Of a stretch of DNA of 64,000 nt, positions 42,336 through 52,355 are shown in pieces. Source of the DNA: UBA8337 sp965662725 (lineage in GTDB: Bacteria; Pseudomonadota; Alphaproteobacteria; RS24); the NCBI GenBank assembly GCA_965662725.1, contig CBFIIT010000002.1:62001-126000 (forward strand). The letters are read 5' to 3'. The notes under the pieces were generated by a model. It made no database searches. It was not told the origin of the DNA and saw nothing but the letters and a program-made list of their open reading frames with translations. Numbering within the stretch: position 1 is the first letter of the stretch; each line of letters starts with the position of its first letter. A program made the translations under genes and the position numbers.

Positions 42336-43247
42336 ATGAGTGACAGTGCGAAGGCGGGTAAGCCGCCCAGTTTTCAGGATCTAATTCTCAATTTGCAACG
42401 CTATTGGGCTGATGAAGGCTGCGTGATTTTACAGCCCTATGACATGGAAATGGGGGCCGGTACATTTCATCCGGCGACCATTTTGCGCGCCTTGGGGCCG
42501 CAGCCATGGCACGCTGCCTATGTGCAGCCATCGCGCCGCCCGACCGATGGTCGTTATGGCGAAAATCCGAACCGCTTTCAGCATTATTACCAGTTTCAGG
42601 TGATTTTAAAGCCGTCGCCTGACAATATTCAGCAGCTTTATCTCGATAGTTTGAAAGTGCTGGGCATAGACCCGATGGAGCACGATATTCGCTTTGTTGA
42701 GGATGATTGGGAAAGCCCGACTTTGGGGGCATGGGGTTTGGGCTGGGAAGTCTGGTGCGATGGTATGGAAGTGTCGCAATTTACCTATTTCCAACAAGTC
42801 GGTGGCATTGATTGCGAGTTGGTGGCCGGTGAATTGACCTATGGTCTGGAGCGTCTGGCAATGTATGTGCAGGGCACGGATAACGGCTTTGAGCTTGATT
42901 TCAACGGTCGTGATGATGAGAAAAGCGTCAGCTATGGCGATGTGTTTCATCGCAATGAGGTGGAGTTCTCGCATTATAATTTTGATGCCGCCAATACTGA
43001 TATTTTATTCCGCCATTTTGAAGATGCGGAAGCTGAGTGCATGCAATTGGTTGAAAAAGGTTTGGCATTGCCGGCCTATGACCAATGTATGAAAGCCAGT
43101 CATAATTTTAATTTGCTGGATGCGCGCGGTGTCATTTCTGTGACTGAACGGCAAGCCTATATCGGTCGTGTGCGGGCATTGGCAAAGGCTTGCGCCGAGG
43201 CATGGTTGGCCGGCAGCGCCGCGCCGCAAGGAGGCGATAATGGCTGA
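42336..43247 (+). CDS. glyQ: Glycyl-tRNA synthetase alpha subunit
   Basis: GlyQ is the catalytic subunit of the bacterial alpha2-beta2 glycyl-tRNA synthetase. It shows the family core: FQDLILNLQRYWADEGCVILQPYDMEMGAGTFHPAT, then WHAAYVQPSRRPTDGRYGENPNR and later WEVWCDGMEVSQFTYFQQ. The 303-residue length is usual. Its last eight bases overlap glyS. Confidence 0.96.
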   Translation: MSDSAKAGKPPSFQDLILNLQRYWADEGCVILQPYDMEMGAGTFHPATILRALGPQPWHAAYVQPSRRPTDGRYGENPNRFQHYYQFQVILKPSPDNIQQLYLDSLKVLGIDPMEHDIRFVEDDWESPTLGAWGLGWEVWCDGMEVSQFTYFQQVGGIDCELVAGELTYGLERLAMYVQGTDNGFELDFNGRDDEKSVSYGDVFHRNEVEFSHYNFDAANTDILFRHFEDAEAECMQLVEKGLALPAYDQCMKASHNFNLLDARGVISVTERQAYIGRVRALAKACAEAWLAGSAAPQGGDNG

Positions 43248-45267
43248 CTTGCTGATTGAGCTTTATTCGGAAGAAATCCCCGCCGGCATGCAAGCCGGTG
43301 CCGCCGCGCAATTGGCGCGCAAGATTGGCGAGTTTTTGCAAGGTTTTGACGTCACTGCCGAGGCGGTGGTGACCTATGTCGCGCCGCAGCGCGTTGCCTT
43401 ATTGGCTTCCGGATTGCCGCAAAATCTACCCGATCGTAAAGAGCAGAAAAAAGGCCCGCGTGTCGATGCGCCGGAAAAAGCTATTGAAGGTTTTTTGCGC
43501 GCCAATGATTTGGACAGCACTGACAGCCTGAATGTGCAGGAAGATAAAAAAGGCGCGTTTTACATTCTTGATATTGACGAACCGGGCGGGCCTTTGGCGG
43601 ATGCCTTGGCGCAATTTATGCCAAGCTTGATTGAGGGGTTTCAATGGCCGAAATCAATGCGCTGGGGAAGCGGCAGCTTGCGTTGGGTGCGGCCGTTACG
43701 GTCGGTTTTATGTCTGTTTGACGGCGCAATTGTGCCGTTTGAAGTTGGCGGTTTAAGCAGTGGCAATGTCACTTACGGGCATCGCTTCATGGCGCCGGCT
43801 GAAATTGAGATTAGCGACCCGCATGATTATGTCGGCGCGTTGGAGCGCGCTTTCGTGCTGGTTGATGCGCCGGTGCGCGAAGCTATGATTGCTGAAAGCG
43901 CGACGGCTTTGGCAAGCTCGGTTGATTGCCAATTGGTTGATGATGCGGGTTTGATGAGCGAGACGGCGGGGCTGGTCGAATGGCCCGAGCCTCTGCTCGG
44001 TAAAATTGATGATGCATTTATGGATGTGCCGGAAGAAGTGCTGGTCTCGGTCATGCGCACGCATCAGAAATATTTCGCGCTGCGCCAAAAAGACGGCAAG
44101 CTGGCACCATATTTCATCACCATCTCCAATATGCTGACCGATGATAAGGGCGCGGCAATTATTGCCGGTAATGAGCGTGTATTGCGGGCGCGTTTATCTG
44201 ATGGTCGGTTCTTCTGGGACCAAGACCGCAAGCAGAGTTTAGAAAGCCGCTTGCCTGCGCTTGAGAAAATTACCTTTCAAGCCAAGCTCGGCACTGTGGC
44301 TGAAAAAAGCCAACGGATTGCTGCGCTGGCCCGCCAATTGAGCACATATTTAAATGCCGATGGCGATGCAGCAGAGCGGGCAGCGGCTTTGTGCAAAGCT
44401 GATTTGGTCTCCGGCATGGTTTATGAGTTTCCCGAATTGCAGGGCATTATGGGCGGCTATTATGCGCAAAATGACGGGCTTGGCGATGCGGTGGCGGCGG
44501 CCATTCGTGATCATTATAAGCCGCTGGGGCCGAGCGATGCGATACCGGATACGGCCGAAGGGCGCGCCGTGGCGCTGGCCGACAAGATTGATACTTTGGC
44601 CGGTTTTTGGTCGATAGATGAAAAGCCGACCGGCTCGAAAGACCCGTTTGCGCTGCGCCGTGCCGCTTTGGGCATTATTCGTATTTTGACCGAAACCGGC
44701 ACACGTTTGCCATTACGTACGGTTTTTGAGGCGGCGTTTGAAGCCTATCGCGCAGATGCGACGCCGGTTGATGATTTGTTGGATTTTGTTGCGGACCGGC
44801 TGAAAGTCCATTTGCGCGGACAAGATATTTCGCATGATGTGGTGGCCGGCGTGTTTGCTTTGGGCAGCGATGATGTTGTCGAATTATCGGGTCGCGCCGA
44901 AGCCTTGCGTGATTTCTTGAACCGCGAAGACGGGGCTAATTTGAAAGCGGCCTTCATGCGCGCCAATGGCATTTGCGCCAAAGCAGATCATAAACAGGCC
45001 GAGATTGAAGCCGGATTATTGAACGAGACGGCTGAAAAAAACCTGCATGAGGCGCTTCAAATGGTGATGGCCATGCCGGTCGACACGTTGGATGCGTATC
45101 GCGCTTATGTCGACAGGTTGGCGACATTGCGCGCGCCGGTGGATGCTTTTTTTGAAGCGGTGATGGTCAATGACGATGACGCCAAAATAAGGCATAATCG
45201 TTTATCATTGTTGCAGGCGCTGATTCAGCAAATGCGTCGTGCAGCAGATTTTGATTTGATTGAATAG
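43240..45267 (+). CDS. glyS: Glycyl-tRNA synthetase beta subunit
   Basis: GlyS holds the tRNA-binding parts of glycyl-tRNA synthetase. The N-terminus MADLLIELYSEEIPAGMQ is diagnostic. The MRTHQKYFALR and DGRFFWDQDR segments, the HD-like middle part (GIMGGYYAQNDG) and the DALR-type C-terminus are also present. The protein is 675 residues. ATG 43240 follows AAGGAGG; a longer frame from 43168 overlaps glyQ and is not used. Downstream, ppdK follows after nine bases. Confidence 0.96.
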   Translation: MADLLIELYSEEIPAGMQAGAAAQLARKIGEFLQGFDVTAEAVVTYVAPQRVALLASGLPQNLPDRKEQKKGPRVDAPEKAIEGFLRANDLDSTDSLNVQEDKKGAFYILDIDEPGGPLADALAQFMPSLIEGFQWPKSMRWGSGSLRWVRPLRSVLCLFDGAIVPFEVGGLSSGNVTYGHRFMAPAEIEISDPHDYVGALERAFVLVDAPVREAMIAESATALASSVDCQLVDDAGLMSETAGLVEWPEPLLGKIDDAFMDVPEEVLVSVMRTHQKYFALRQKDGKLAPYFITISNMLTDDKGAAIIAGNERVLRARLSDGRFFWDQDRKQSLESRLPALEKITFQAKLGTVAEKSQRIAALARQLSTYLNADGDAAERAAALCKADLVSGMVYEFPELQGIMGGYYAQNDGLGDAVAAAIRDHYKPLGPSDAIPDTAEGRAVALADKIDTLAGFWSIDEKPTGSKDPFALRRAALGIIRILTETGTRLPLRTVFEAAFEAYRADATPVDDLLDFVADRLKVHLRGQDISHDVVAGVFALGSDDVVELSGRAEALRDFLNREDGANLKAAFMRANGICAKADHKQAEIEAGLLNETAEKNLHEALQMVMAMPVDTLDAYRAYVDRLATLRAPVDAFFEAVMVNDDDAKIRHNRLSLLQALIQQMRRAADFDLIE

Positions 45268-45276
45268 GGCTTCGGC

Positions 45277-47922
45277 ATGACAGAACGCAAATTTGTCTAT
45301 GCATTCGCAGACGGATTTGCCGAGGGGTCGGCAGCCGATACCGCATTATTGGGCGGTAAAGGTGCCAATTTGGCTGAAATGTGCTTGATGGGTTTGCGTG
45401 TGCCGCCCGGCTTTACCCTGACTACGGATGTTTGCAATCATTATAATACGCATGATGGACGGTTTCCCGATGGCTTGAAACAGCAAGTCGAGGCGGCTCT
45501 GGAACGGCTTTCTGATGATATGAATATGCGGCTGGGCGATGCCAAAGACCCGCTTTTAGTATCGGTGCGTTCGGGGTCGCGCGCCTCTATGCCGGGCATG
45601 ATGGATACGGTGCTCAATCTTGGCCTCAATGATGTGACCGTATTGGCCTTGGCTGAGAAAACCGGCGATGCGCGATTTGCATGGGATAGCTATCGCCGTT
45701 TTCAGCAAATGTATGGCGATGTCGTGATGGGCGTCGCGCATGATTATTTCGAAGAAATTATCGACGATTATAAATTTGAAAATGCGCTGTCCTTGGACGC
45801 TGATTTGGCGGTTGATGATTGGCAGGATATTTGCGCGCGCTTTTCTGAGATGATTGAGCGCGAGGCCGGCGCGGCCTTTCCGCAAGACCCGCATGAGCAG
45901 CTTTGGGGTGCCATTGGCGCGGTTTGCAATAGTTGGAATAATCAGCGCGCCATCACCTATCGGCATTTGCATCATATCCCCGATGATTGGGGCACGGCGG
46001 TGAATGTGCAATCCATGGTCTTCGGTAATTTGGGTAAAAAAAGCGCCACCGGCGTTGCCTTTACGCGCGACCCGTCAACCGGCGAAAAGCGTCTTTATGG
46101 CGAATATTTGATGAATGCGCAGGGCGAAGATGTCGTTGCCGGTATTCGCACGCCGCTATTTTTGAGCAAGGCGGCGCGAGAGGCGGCGCAAATGGAAGAG
46201 CTGTCCTTGGAAGAGGAAATGCCGCAAGCCTATGCCGAGTTAACCGAAGTGTTTAGCCGTTTGGAACGCCATTTTCGCGATATGCAAGATGTCGAATTCA
46301 CTGTGCAAAATGGCCGCGTGTTTATTTTGCAAACCCGCACCGGCAAGCGAACCATAGAAGCGGCGGTAAAAATCGCCGTCGATATGGTGGCAGAAAACGT
46401 CATTGCTGATGATGAAGCGGTGATGCGCATTGACCCGATGGCTTTGGAACATTTGCTGCACCCGACTTTGGACCCGCGCGCGCGGGTCGAGGTTTTGACC
46501 AAAGGCTTGCCGGCCTCACCCGGTGCAGCCAGCGGGGCAATTGCTTTTTCAGCCGATATCGCTGAAGCGATGGCGGCTCGTGGCGAAGATGTTGTGCTGG
46601 TGCGTATGGAAACCAGCCCGGAAGATATTCATGGCATGTATGCAGCGCGCGCAATTTTAACCTCACGCGGCGGCATGACCAGCCATGCGGCTGTGGTCGC
46701 GCGCGGGCTTGGACGCCCTTGTATTTCCGGTGCCGGACAAATGCAAATTGACTATGACGGGCAGGTCGCGCGCATTGGTGATGTGGAATTAAAGCCCGGC
46801 GATATTGTCACGGTTGACGGCACATCGGGCCGCGTGATGAAGGGGGCTGTGCCGACTTTGGAAGCTGAATTGACCGGCGATTTCGGCCAGCTTATGAGCT
46901 GGGCCGATAAGCGGCGCAAGCTGGGCATTCGTACCAATGCCGAAACCGCCAATGATGCAGCGCGCGCATTGCGCTTCGGGGCTGAGGGTATCGGCTTGTG
47001 CCGCACCGAGCACATGTTTTTCGAGCCGAGCCGTATCGCCTTGGTTCGGCAGATGATTTTGGCGGAGAATGCAGCGGCGCGCGCTGACGCGCTCAATGCC
47101 CTGCAGCCCATGCAGAAACAAGACTTCACAACATTGTTTGATATTATGGAAGGGCGACCGGTCACCATCCGTTTGCTGGACCCGCCTTTGCATGAGTTTT
47201 TGCCGCAAAAGCCTGAGGATATTGCTGAGTTGGCAAAAGCTTTGGGTGAGCCTTTGGATGAGTTGCGTTTGCGCATTCAGGCATTGGAAGAAAGCAATCC
47301 AATGCTCGGTCATCGCGGCAGTCGTTTGGCGGTGACCGCGCCGGAAATCTACACCATGCAATTGCGCGCCATATTTGAGGCTTTGAACGACAGTAAGGCG
47401 GTGCATGTTGAGATCATGTTCCCGTTGATTGTCGATGCGGCTGAATTGCAGGCAATGTTGGCATTGGTGCCCGATATTGCTGCCGCTTGCGGCGTCTCTG
47501 AGGAGAATTATAGCCTCGGCACAATGATAGAAGTGCCGCGTGCCGCGCTGATGGCCGATGAATTGGCTGAGAATGTCAGCTTCTTTTCATTCGGCACGAA
47601 TGATTTGACGCAAACCACTTTAGGCATTAGCCGCGATGATGCAGGGCGATTTTTACCGCAATATGTCAATCGCGGCATGTTGCCGGTCGACCCGTTCGCC
47701 TCGCTGGACCAAAAAGGCGTTGGGGCGTTGATGCAAATGGCGGCGCAACGCGGCCGCACGACAAATGCCGATTTAAAACTCGGTATTTGCGGCGAACATG
47801 GCGGCGATCCTGCATCGATTGATTTCTTTCACGCGAACGGTTTTGACTATGTGTCATGCTCGCCGTTTCGCGTACCGATTGCCCGTTTGGCCGCCGCTCA
47901 AGCCGCGATTAAGGCCAAATAG
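45277..47922 (+). CDS. ppdK: Pyruvate, phosphate dikinase
   Basis: PPDK interconverts pyruvate, ATP and phosphate with phosphoenolpyruvate, AMP and diphosphate, and can serve in gluconeogenesis. The ATP-grasp N-terminal domain begins at LLGGKGANLAEMC. The swivelling phosphohistidine domain has GGMTSHAAVVARGLGRPCISGAG. The C-terminal PEP/pyruvate TIM barrel ends in GICGEHGGDPASIDFF with the catalytic Cys. The 881-residue length is standard. It follows glyS closely, as in many alphaproteobacteria, and is likely co-transcribed. Confidence 0.97.
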   Translation: MTERKFVYAFADGFAEGSAADTALLGGKGANLAEMCLMGLRVPPGFTLTTDVCNHYNTHDGRFPDGLKQQVEAALERLSDDMNMRLGDAKDPLLVSVRSGSRASMPGMMDTVLNLGLNDVTVLALAEKTGDARFAWDSYRRFQQMYGDVVMGVAHDYFEEIIDDYKFENALSLDADLAVDDWQDICARFSEMIEREAGAAFPQDPHEQLWGAIGAVCNSWNNQRAITYRHLHHIPDDWGTAVNVQSMVFGNLGKKSATGVAFTRDPSTGEKRLYGEYLMNAQGEDVVAGIRTPLFLSKAAREAAQMEELSLEEEMPQAYAELTEVFSRLERHFRDMQDVEFTVQNGRVFILQTRTGKRTIEAAVKIAVDMVAENVIADDEAVMRIDPMALEHLLHPTLDPRARVEVLTKGLPASPGAASGAIAFSADIAEAMAARGEDVVLVRMETSPEDIHGMYAARAILTSRGGMTSHAAVVARGLGRPCISGAGQMQIDYDGQVARIGDVELKPGDIVTVDGTSGRVMKGAVPTLEAELTGDFGQLMSWADKRRKLGIRTNAETANDAARALRFGAEGIGLCRTEHMFFEPSRIALVRQMILAENAAARADALNALQPMQKQDFTTLFDIMEGRPVTIRLLDPPLHEFLPQKPEDIAELAKALGEPLDELRLRIQALEESNPMLGHRGSRLAVTAPEIYTMQLRAIFEALNDSKAVHVEIMFPLIVDAAELQAMLALVPDIAAACGVSEENYSLGTMIEVPRAALMADELAENVSFFSFGTNDLTQTTLGISRDDAGRFLPQYVNRGMLPVDPFASLDQKGVGALMQMAAQRGRTTNADLKLGICGEHGGDPASIDFFHANGFDYVSCSPFRVPIARLAAAQAAIKAK

Positions 47923-48025
47923 GGCGAAACAGAAGGCGAACATTCCACTTCCGAAAATCGCCAAATCAGCTTACCGATAATTAACGATGACAGCGTAAAG
48001 TCAGGGCACGAGAGCGAGGACCCTT

Positions 48026-48673
48026 ATGTTACGGCTGATACAATGGCTTGATATGCGTTATATTTGGGGGCCAACACGCCCCTTTTTGCTCCGTATTTTT
48101 GCGGCGGCAATTGTCTTTTTCATGTCGATTTCGATTATTTCCAATGCGCTGCAACCGCACTCTTTACTGGCGCAGGCACCGGCTCCCTATTTGCCGCAAG
48201 CTGATTTTAGTATCGGAGAAAGTCTGTTCAAAGGGCAAAAATCCTCTTTGAAAAAGGAAACGTTAAGTGAAGCGCAGCGTTGCTTGGCGCAGGCAATTTA
48301 TTTTGAAGCGCGGTCTGAGCCGGTCGCCGGTTGGGAAGCAGTGGCTGATGTGGTGATAAATCGTGCCGTCTCGGATAAATATCCGGGCTCGATTTGCGGC
48401 GTGGTTTTCCAAGGCCAATATCGGCGGCATAAATGCCAGTTTTCATTTGCCTGTGACGGTCTATCGGACCGCCCGAAACACAAGGGGCTTTGGCGGCAAT
48501 CCTTGCGCGTGGCGGGTAATAAGCTGGTCACATTTCGTGCCGGTCCGGCAACCGCAAAAGCCACTCATTATCATGCCGACTATGTTGACCCGTATTGGAA
48601 CCGTTCCATGGTCAAGTTGACGCAAATCGGGCGGCATATTTTTTACAATGACCATAGGGTCGGGTCGTTTTAA
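48026..48673 (+). CDS. Cell wall hydrolase (SleB family)
   Basis: A short N-terminal segment and one transmembrane or signal helix (about residues 18-43) precede a SleB/hydrolase_2 domain. The domain is marked by CLAQAIYFEARSEPVAGWEAVADVVINR with the catalytic Glu, and by SICGVVFQG and CQFSFACDG. Such proteins cleave peptidoglycan; many alphaproteobacteria that do not sporulate have them. AGGAC lies seven bases before ATG 48026. The stop overlaps that of convergent nadC by four bases. Confidence 0.9.
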   Translation: MLRLIQWLDMRYIWGPTRPFLLRIFAAAIVFFMSISIISNALQPHSLLAQAPAPYLPQADFSIGESLFKGQKSSLKKETLSEAQRCLAQAIYFEARSEPVAGWEAVADVVINRAVSDKYPGSICGVVFQGQYRRHKCQFSFACDGLSDRPKHKGLWRQSLRVAGNKLVTFRAGPATAKATHYHADYVDPYWNRSMVKLTQIGRHIFYNDHRVGSF

Positions 48674-49539
48674 GAAATATCGATATCCAGACCCAAATCC
48701 AGCGTCAGCGCGGAATGGGTGATGGCCCCTACCGAAATATAATCGACACCGCTTTCGGCAATGCCGACCACCGTATCTTCCGAGACGCGGCCCGACGCTT
48801 CCAACACGGCGCGTCCTGCGGTTATCTTGACCGCTTCGCTTAACTGGTTTGGGCTCATATTATCCAGCAAAACAATCCGCGCATTGGCGGCCAAGGCCTC
48901 TTCCAATTGCGCCAGCGTGTCGACCTCAATTTCGATTGCCAGCATATGGCCGGCTTCGGCTTGCGCCGCATATAAGGCCTCGCCAATGCCACCGGCTACG
49001 GCAATGTGATTATCTTTAATTAAGATTGCATCATCCAGCCCGAAACGATGATTGGCCCCGCCACCGGCGCGGACCGCATATTTCTCCGCAGCCCGCAAAC
49101 CGGGTGTGGTTTTGCGCGTATCACAAATTTTCGCTTTGGTATGCGCCACCAGCCCGACCAAATGCGCGGTTTTGCTGGCAATGCCGGATAAATGACCGAG
49201 ATAATTCAGCGCTACGCGTTCGGCCGCCAACAGCGCGCGTGCCGGACCCTTAATGGTTGCGACATCGTCACCGGCAGCCAGCGTGTCACCATCTTTAATA
49301 TGGCGGGTAATTTCCAAACCGCTTCGGCTGGCCAAAAAAGCCGCTTCAACCAAATCCATACCGGCCAACACGCCGTGTTCACGCGCGCGTATCACTGCAT
49401 GCGCTCGCGCCGCTTTCGGTATCACGGCCTGCGACGTCACATCGCCACTGCGGCCCCAATCTTCGGCCAATGCGTCTTTGACCAATTTCTTGACCATCAT
49501 TGGCGGCAAGGGGGTTAGTGTGTCGCTCATTTTATGCAT
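48670..49539 (-). CDS. nadC: Nicotinate-nucleotide pyrophosphorylase (carboxylating)
   Basis: NadC converts quinolinate and PRPP to nicotinate mononucleotide, the third step of de novo NAD synthesis. The family marks are EDWGRSGDVTSQAVIP, the LNYLGHLSGIAS segment, KICDTRKTTPGLRAAEKYAVRAGGG with NHRFGLDDAILIKDNH, and the C-terminal EASGRVSEDTVVGIAESGVDYISVG. It is 289 residues from ATG 49539; ATG 49530 is also possible. It follows nadB by eight bases in the nadA-nadB-nadC operon. Confidence 0.95.
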   Translation of the reverse strand: MHKMSDTLTPLPPMMVKKLVKDALAEDWGRSGDVTSQAVIPKAARAHAVIRAREHGVLAGMDLVEAAFLASRSGLEITRHIKDGDTLAAGDDVATIKGPARALLAAERVALNYLGHLSGIASKTAHLVGLVAHTKAKICDTRKTTPGLRAAEKYAVRAGGGANHRFGLDDAILIKDNHIAVAGGIGEALYAAQAEAGHMLAIEIEVDTLAQLEEALAANARIVLLDNMSPNQLSEAVKITAGRAVLEASGRVSEDTVVGIAESGVDYISVGAITHSALTLDLGLDIDIS

Positions 49540-49547
49540 TGCGTGTC

Positions 49548-51176
49548 CTATTGCGCTTTGGCGCTCTCAGCCGCTTTATCTGTCGGCAATTTTGGCAGCG
49601 CGTCATAGGCATCGTTTAATCCGCTGAGGGTCAGCACAGAATGAGCAGATGGACGTTTATCGGGAAAATCACTGCGCGCATGGCCGCCGCGACTTTCTTC
49701 ACGCAGCAGTGCCGCCATGGTTATGAATTGTGCTGCCAAAACCATATTGGCAAACGGTGCGGCCCCTTGGGCGGCATGTTGCAGGCGTTCCAATTCGTGC
49801 AATGTATGCACCAATCCCGACGCTTCGCGGACCACGCCGACATGACGGCTCATTAAGTGACGCAGCTTGTCGGTCATTGGCGCTAAAATTTGCATATCGG
49901 CTTCAGGTTCAGTCATCGGACTGGCCGGATGCGCAGTGGCCGAATGGGGGATGATATTATTGATATCAGTGGCAATGCGCGCACCGAACACCAAAGCCTC
50001 CAGCAATGAATTACTGGCCAAGCGATTGCCTCCATGCAGGCCGGTAGAGGCCACTTCGCCACAGGCCCAAAGCCCGCTCAAACTGGTGCGGCCCGAGGTG
50101 TCGGTTTTGATACCGCCCATATGAAAATGCGTCGCCGGCGCAACCGGCAAGGGCGTCTTGGTCGGGTCAATGCCAATCTTGGCGCATTCTTTCGCCACTG
50201 TCGGAAAACTTTCAGTGAGCCGCGCGGCCAAACCGGAAGGGCGCAAATCAAGCCCGACCGAGCCGGTCTCTTGAATTTTTGTAAACACGCCGCGCGCCAC
50301 AATATCGCGCGCCGCCAATTCACCGCGCGGGTCAATATCAGGCATGAAGCGGTGGCCATTGCCGTCAACCAATATCGCGCCTTGGCCGCGCAAGGCCTCT
50401 GTCGCCAGAGGGGCCGGGTCGCTGCCATTTGAAAACGGACCGGTTAGTGCAGTCGGGTGGAATTGCACAAATTCAGCATCGGCAATCGCCGCGCCGGCGC
50501 GTGCTGCCATTGCCAAAGCTTCGCCATTGGCGCCGCGCGGATTTGTGGTAACGGCAAAAAGATGGCCGATACCGCCGGTCGCCATAATGGTGGCGCGGGC
50601 GCGGATTAAAAGCGGGCCGGATAAGACGCTGCTGCCGGAAGGGCGGGCAAACACGCCAACCACGCGGCCATCTTCAACGGCCAATTCATATGCGGCAAAC
50701 CCTTCCAGAAATGAAATGGACGGGCTGGCATCGGCGCGTTGTAATAGCGCGCGCATAATCTCACGACCGCTGCGATCACCTTGTGTGCCGATTATCCGGT
50801 CAAAGCTGTGCGCCGCCTCTCGGCCAAGACTGAAAGAGCCGTCTGTATTGCGGTCAAAAGTGACACCGAGATTTTCCAGATCTTCAATACGGGCAGCGGC
50901 TTCTTCGGCCACCATATGCGCGATTGCGCCATCCACCAGACCGGCACCGGCATCGATCGTATCTTGGGCGTGGTAGGCGGGGCTGTCATCAGGGCCGATA
51001 GCGGCGGCAATGCCGCCTTGCGCCCATTTGCTGGCGCTGCCTTTATTGCGTTTTCCAGCCGCCAAAACTGTCACCGGACGCGGGCCTAATTTTAAGGCGG
51101 TGAATAAACCGGCCAAACCGGCACCGACAATCAGCACATCGCCGACATCAATAATATTGCCTTGCGTGCGGGTCAT
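49548..51176 (-). CDS. nadB: L-aspartate oxidase
   Basis: NadB oxidises aspartate to iminoaspartate for quinolinate synthesis. The FAD-binding VLIVGAGLAGLFTALKL is at the N-terminus, followed by SKWAQGGIAAAIGPDD, the catalytic region HFHMGGIKTDTSGRTSL, and GLWACGEVASTGLHGGNRLASNSLLEALVFG. It belongs to the succinate-dehydrogenase flavoprotein fold. The length is 542 residues. It lies 15 bases after nadA, whose product uses its unstable iminoaspartate, so co-expression makes sense. Confidence 0.96.
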   Translation of the reverse strand: MTRTQGNIIDVGDVLIVGAGLAGLFTALKLGPRPVTVLAAGKRNKGSASKWAQGGIAAAIGPDDSPAYHAQDTIDAGAGLVDGAIAHMVAEEAAARIEDLENLGVTFDRNTDGSFSLGREAAHSFDRIIGTQGDRSGREIMRALLQRADASPSISFLEGFAAYELAVEDGRVVGVFARPSGSSVLSGPLLIRARATIMATGGIGHLFAVTTNPRGANGEALAMAARAGAAIADAEFVQFHPTALTGPFSNGSDPAPLATEALRGQGAILVDGNGHRFMPDIDPRGELAARDIVARGVFTKIQETGSVGLDLRPSGLAARLTESFPTVAKECAKIGIDPTKTPLPVAPATHFHMGGIKTDTSGRTSLSGLWACGEVASTGLHGGNRLASNSLLEALVFGARIATDINNIIPHSATAHPASPMTEPEADMQILAPMTDKLRHLMSRHVGVVREASGLVHTLHELERLQHAAQGAAPFANMVLAAQFITMAALLREESRGGHARSDFPDKRPSAHSVLTLSGLNDAYDALPKLPTDKAAESAKAQ

Positions 51177-51191
51177 TTTTTTCCAATAAGC

Positions 51192-52268
51192 CTATTTGCT
51201 CAGTTCAATCATCCGCTCAACGGCGGCGCGTGCCTTATCGGCAACAGCCGCGTCAACGGAGATTTCAGTGCGGTTCAGCACCATGGCTTCCAGCACTTTC
51301 GGCAGGGTAATTTGCTTCATATGCGGGCACAGATTACACGGGCGAACAAAATTGACCTGCGGGTTTTCAACCGCAATATTGTCGCTCATTGAGCATTCCG
51401 TGACCATCATGACACGCTCTGGCTGATTATCGGTGACCCATTTAATCATTGCTGAAGTGGAGCCGGAAAAATCCGCTTCATCCAAAACATCAGGTTTGCA
51501 TTCCGGATGTGCAATAATTTTCAGGCCCGGATCATCTTCGCGATATTGCTGTAATTCTTCTGCCGTGAACAGTTCATGCACTTCGCAACGGCCTTTCCAA
51601 GCAATCACTTCGACATCGGCCTCCTTGGCAATGTTTTGCGCCAAATATTCATCCGGTATGCATAAAACTCGGTCGGCCCCCATGCCATTGACAATTTTCA
51701 CCGCATTTGAAGACGTGCAGCAAACATCGCTCTCGGCTTTTACGGCGGCGGATGTGTTGACATAAGTAACAATCGGCACGCCCGGATAGGCTTCGCGCAA
51801 AGCCCGAACATCTTGTGCGGTAATCGATTCTGCCAAGGAGCAACCGGCTCCCATATCGGGCATTAAAACGGTCTTTTCAGGGCTCAATAATTTCGAGGTT
51901 TCGGCCATGAAATGAACGCCGCATTGGACAATCATATCGCCTTCAGCATTGGCCGCTTCAATGGCTAATTGCAGGCTGTCACCGACCACATCGGCAATGC
52001 AGTGAAAGATTTCCGGCGTTTGATAATTATGCGCCAGAATCACCGCATTTTTCTGTTTTTTCAGCTCATTAATGGCTTTGATATAGGGCGCGAAAAACGG
52101 CCATTCGACGGATGGGATAACGCTTTTGACACGCCGGTAAAGCGGCTCCATATCGCGCGCCAAACCGTCAGAATAGGCAATGTCCATTTCTTCCAAAATG
52201 CGCGCACCGACTTGCCCCGGTTGCGCGGTCACTGCGTCGCTTATCAAGCTGCTGCTGGCTGTAAACAT
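51192..52268 (-). CDS. nadA: Quinolinate synthase
   Basis: NadA condenses iminoaspartate with dihydroxyacetone phosphate to quinolinate, using a 4Fe-4S cluster. Family marks are AVILAHNYQTPEIFHCIADVVGDSLQLA, the first Cys in VQCGVHFMAETSKLL, VVTYVNTSAAVKAESDVCCTSSNA-type motifs, and the last Cys pair in FVRPCNLCPHMKQI. ATG 52268 has AGGAG five bases upstream; a GTG at 52274 overlaps that site. It is the first gene of nadABC and sits just downstream of a near-perfect palindrome likely bound by NadQ. Confidence 0.95.
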   Translation of the reverse strand: MFTASSSLISDAVTAQPGQVGARILEEMDIAYSDGLARDMEPLYRRVKSVIPSVEWPFFAPYIKAINELKKQKNAVILAHNYQTPEIFHCIADVVGDSLQLAIEAANAEGDMIVQCGVHFMAETSKLLSPEKTVLMPDMGAGCSLAESITAQDVRALREAYPGVPIVTYVNTSAAVKAESDVCCTSSNAVKIVNGMGADRVLCIPDEYLAQNIAKEADVEVIAWKGRCEVHELFTAEELQQYREDDPGLKIIAHPECKPDVLDEADFSGSTSAMIKWVTDNQPERVMMVTECSMSDNIAVENPQVNFVRPCNLCPHMKQITLPKVLEAMVLNRTEISVDAAVADKARAAVERMIELSK

Positions 52269-52281
52269 GTCCACTCCTATT

Positions 52282-52341
52282 TATACTCAAAATGAGCATA
52301 ATGCATGCTTTATAATATGAACTTATGTGACGGAAAATCAA
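52282..52341 (-). promoter_or_regulatory. nadA promoter with palindromic operator candidate
   Basis: On the minus strand, TTGATT (52336-52341) and TATTAT (52312-52317) are spaced by 18 bases. Just downstream, 52282-52300 is a 19-bp palindrome, TATACTCA-AAA-TGAGCATA, with seven of eight arm positions paired. It would overlap the transcription start, the usual place for a repressor. The adjacent regulator gene nadQ is the natural candidate to bind it; this is inference. Confidence 0.6.
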
Positions 52342-52355
52342 GCGCAAATAGGTGT

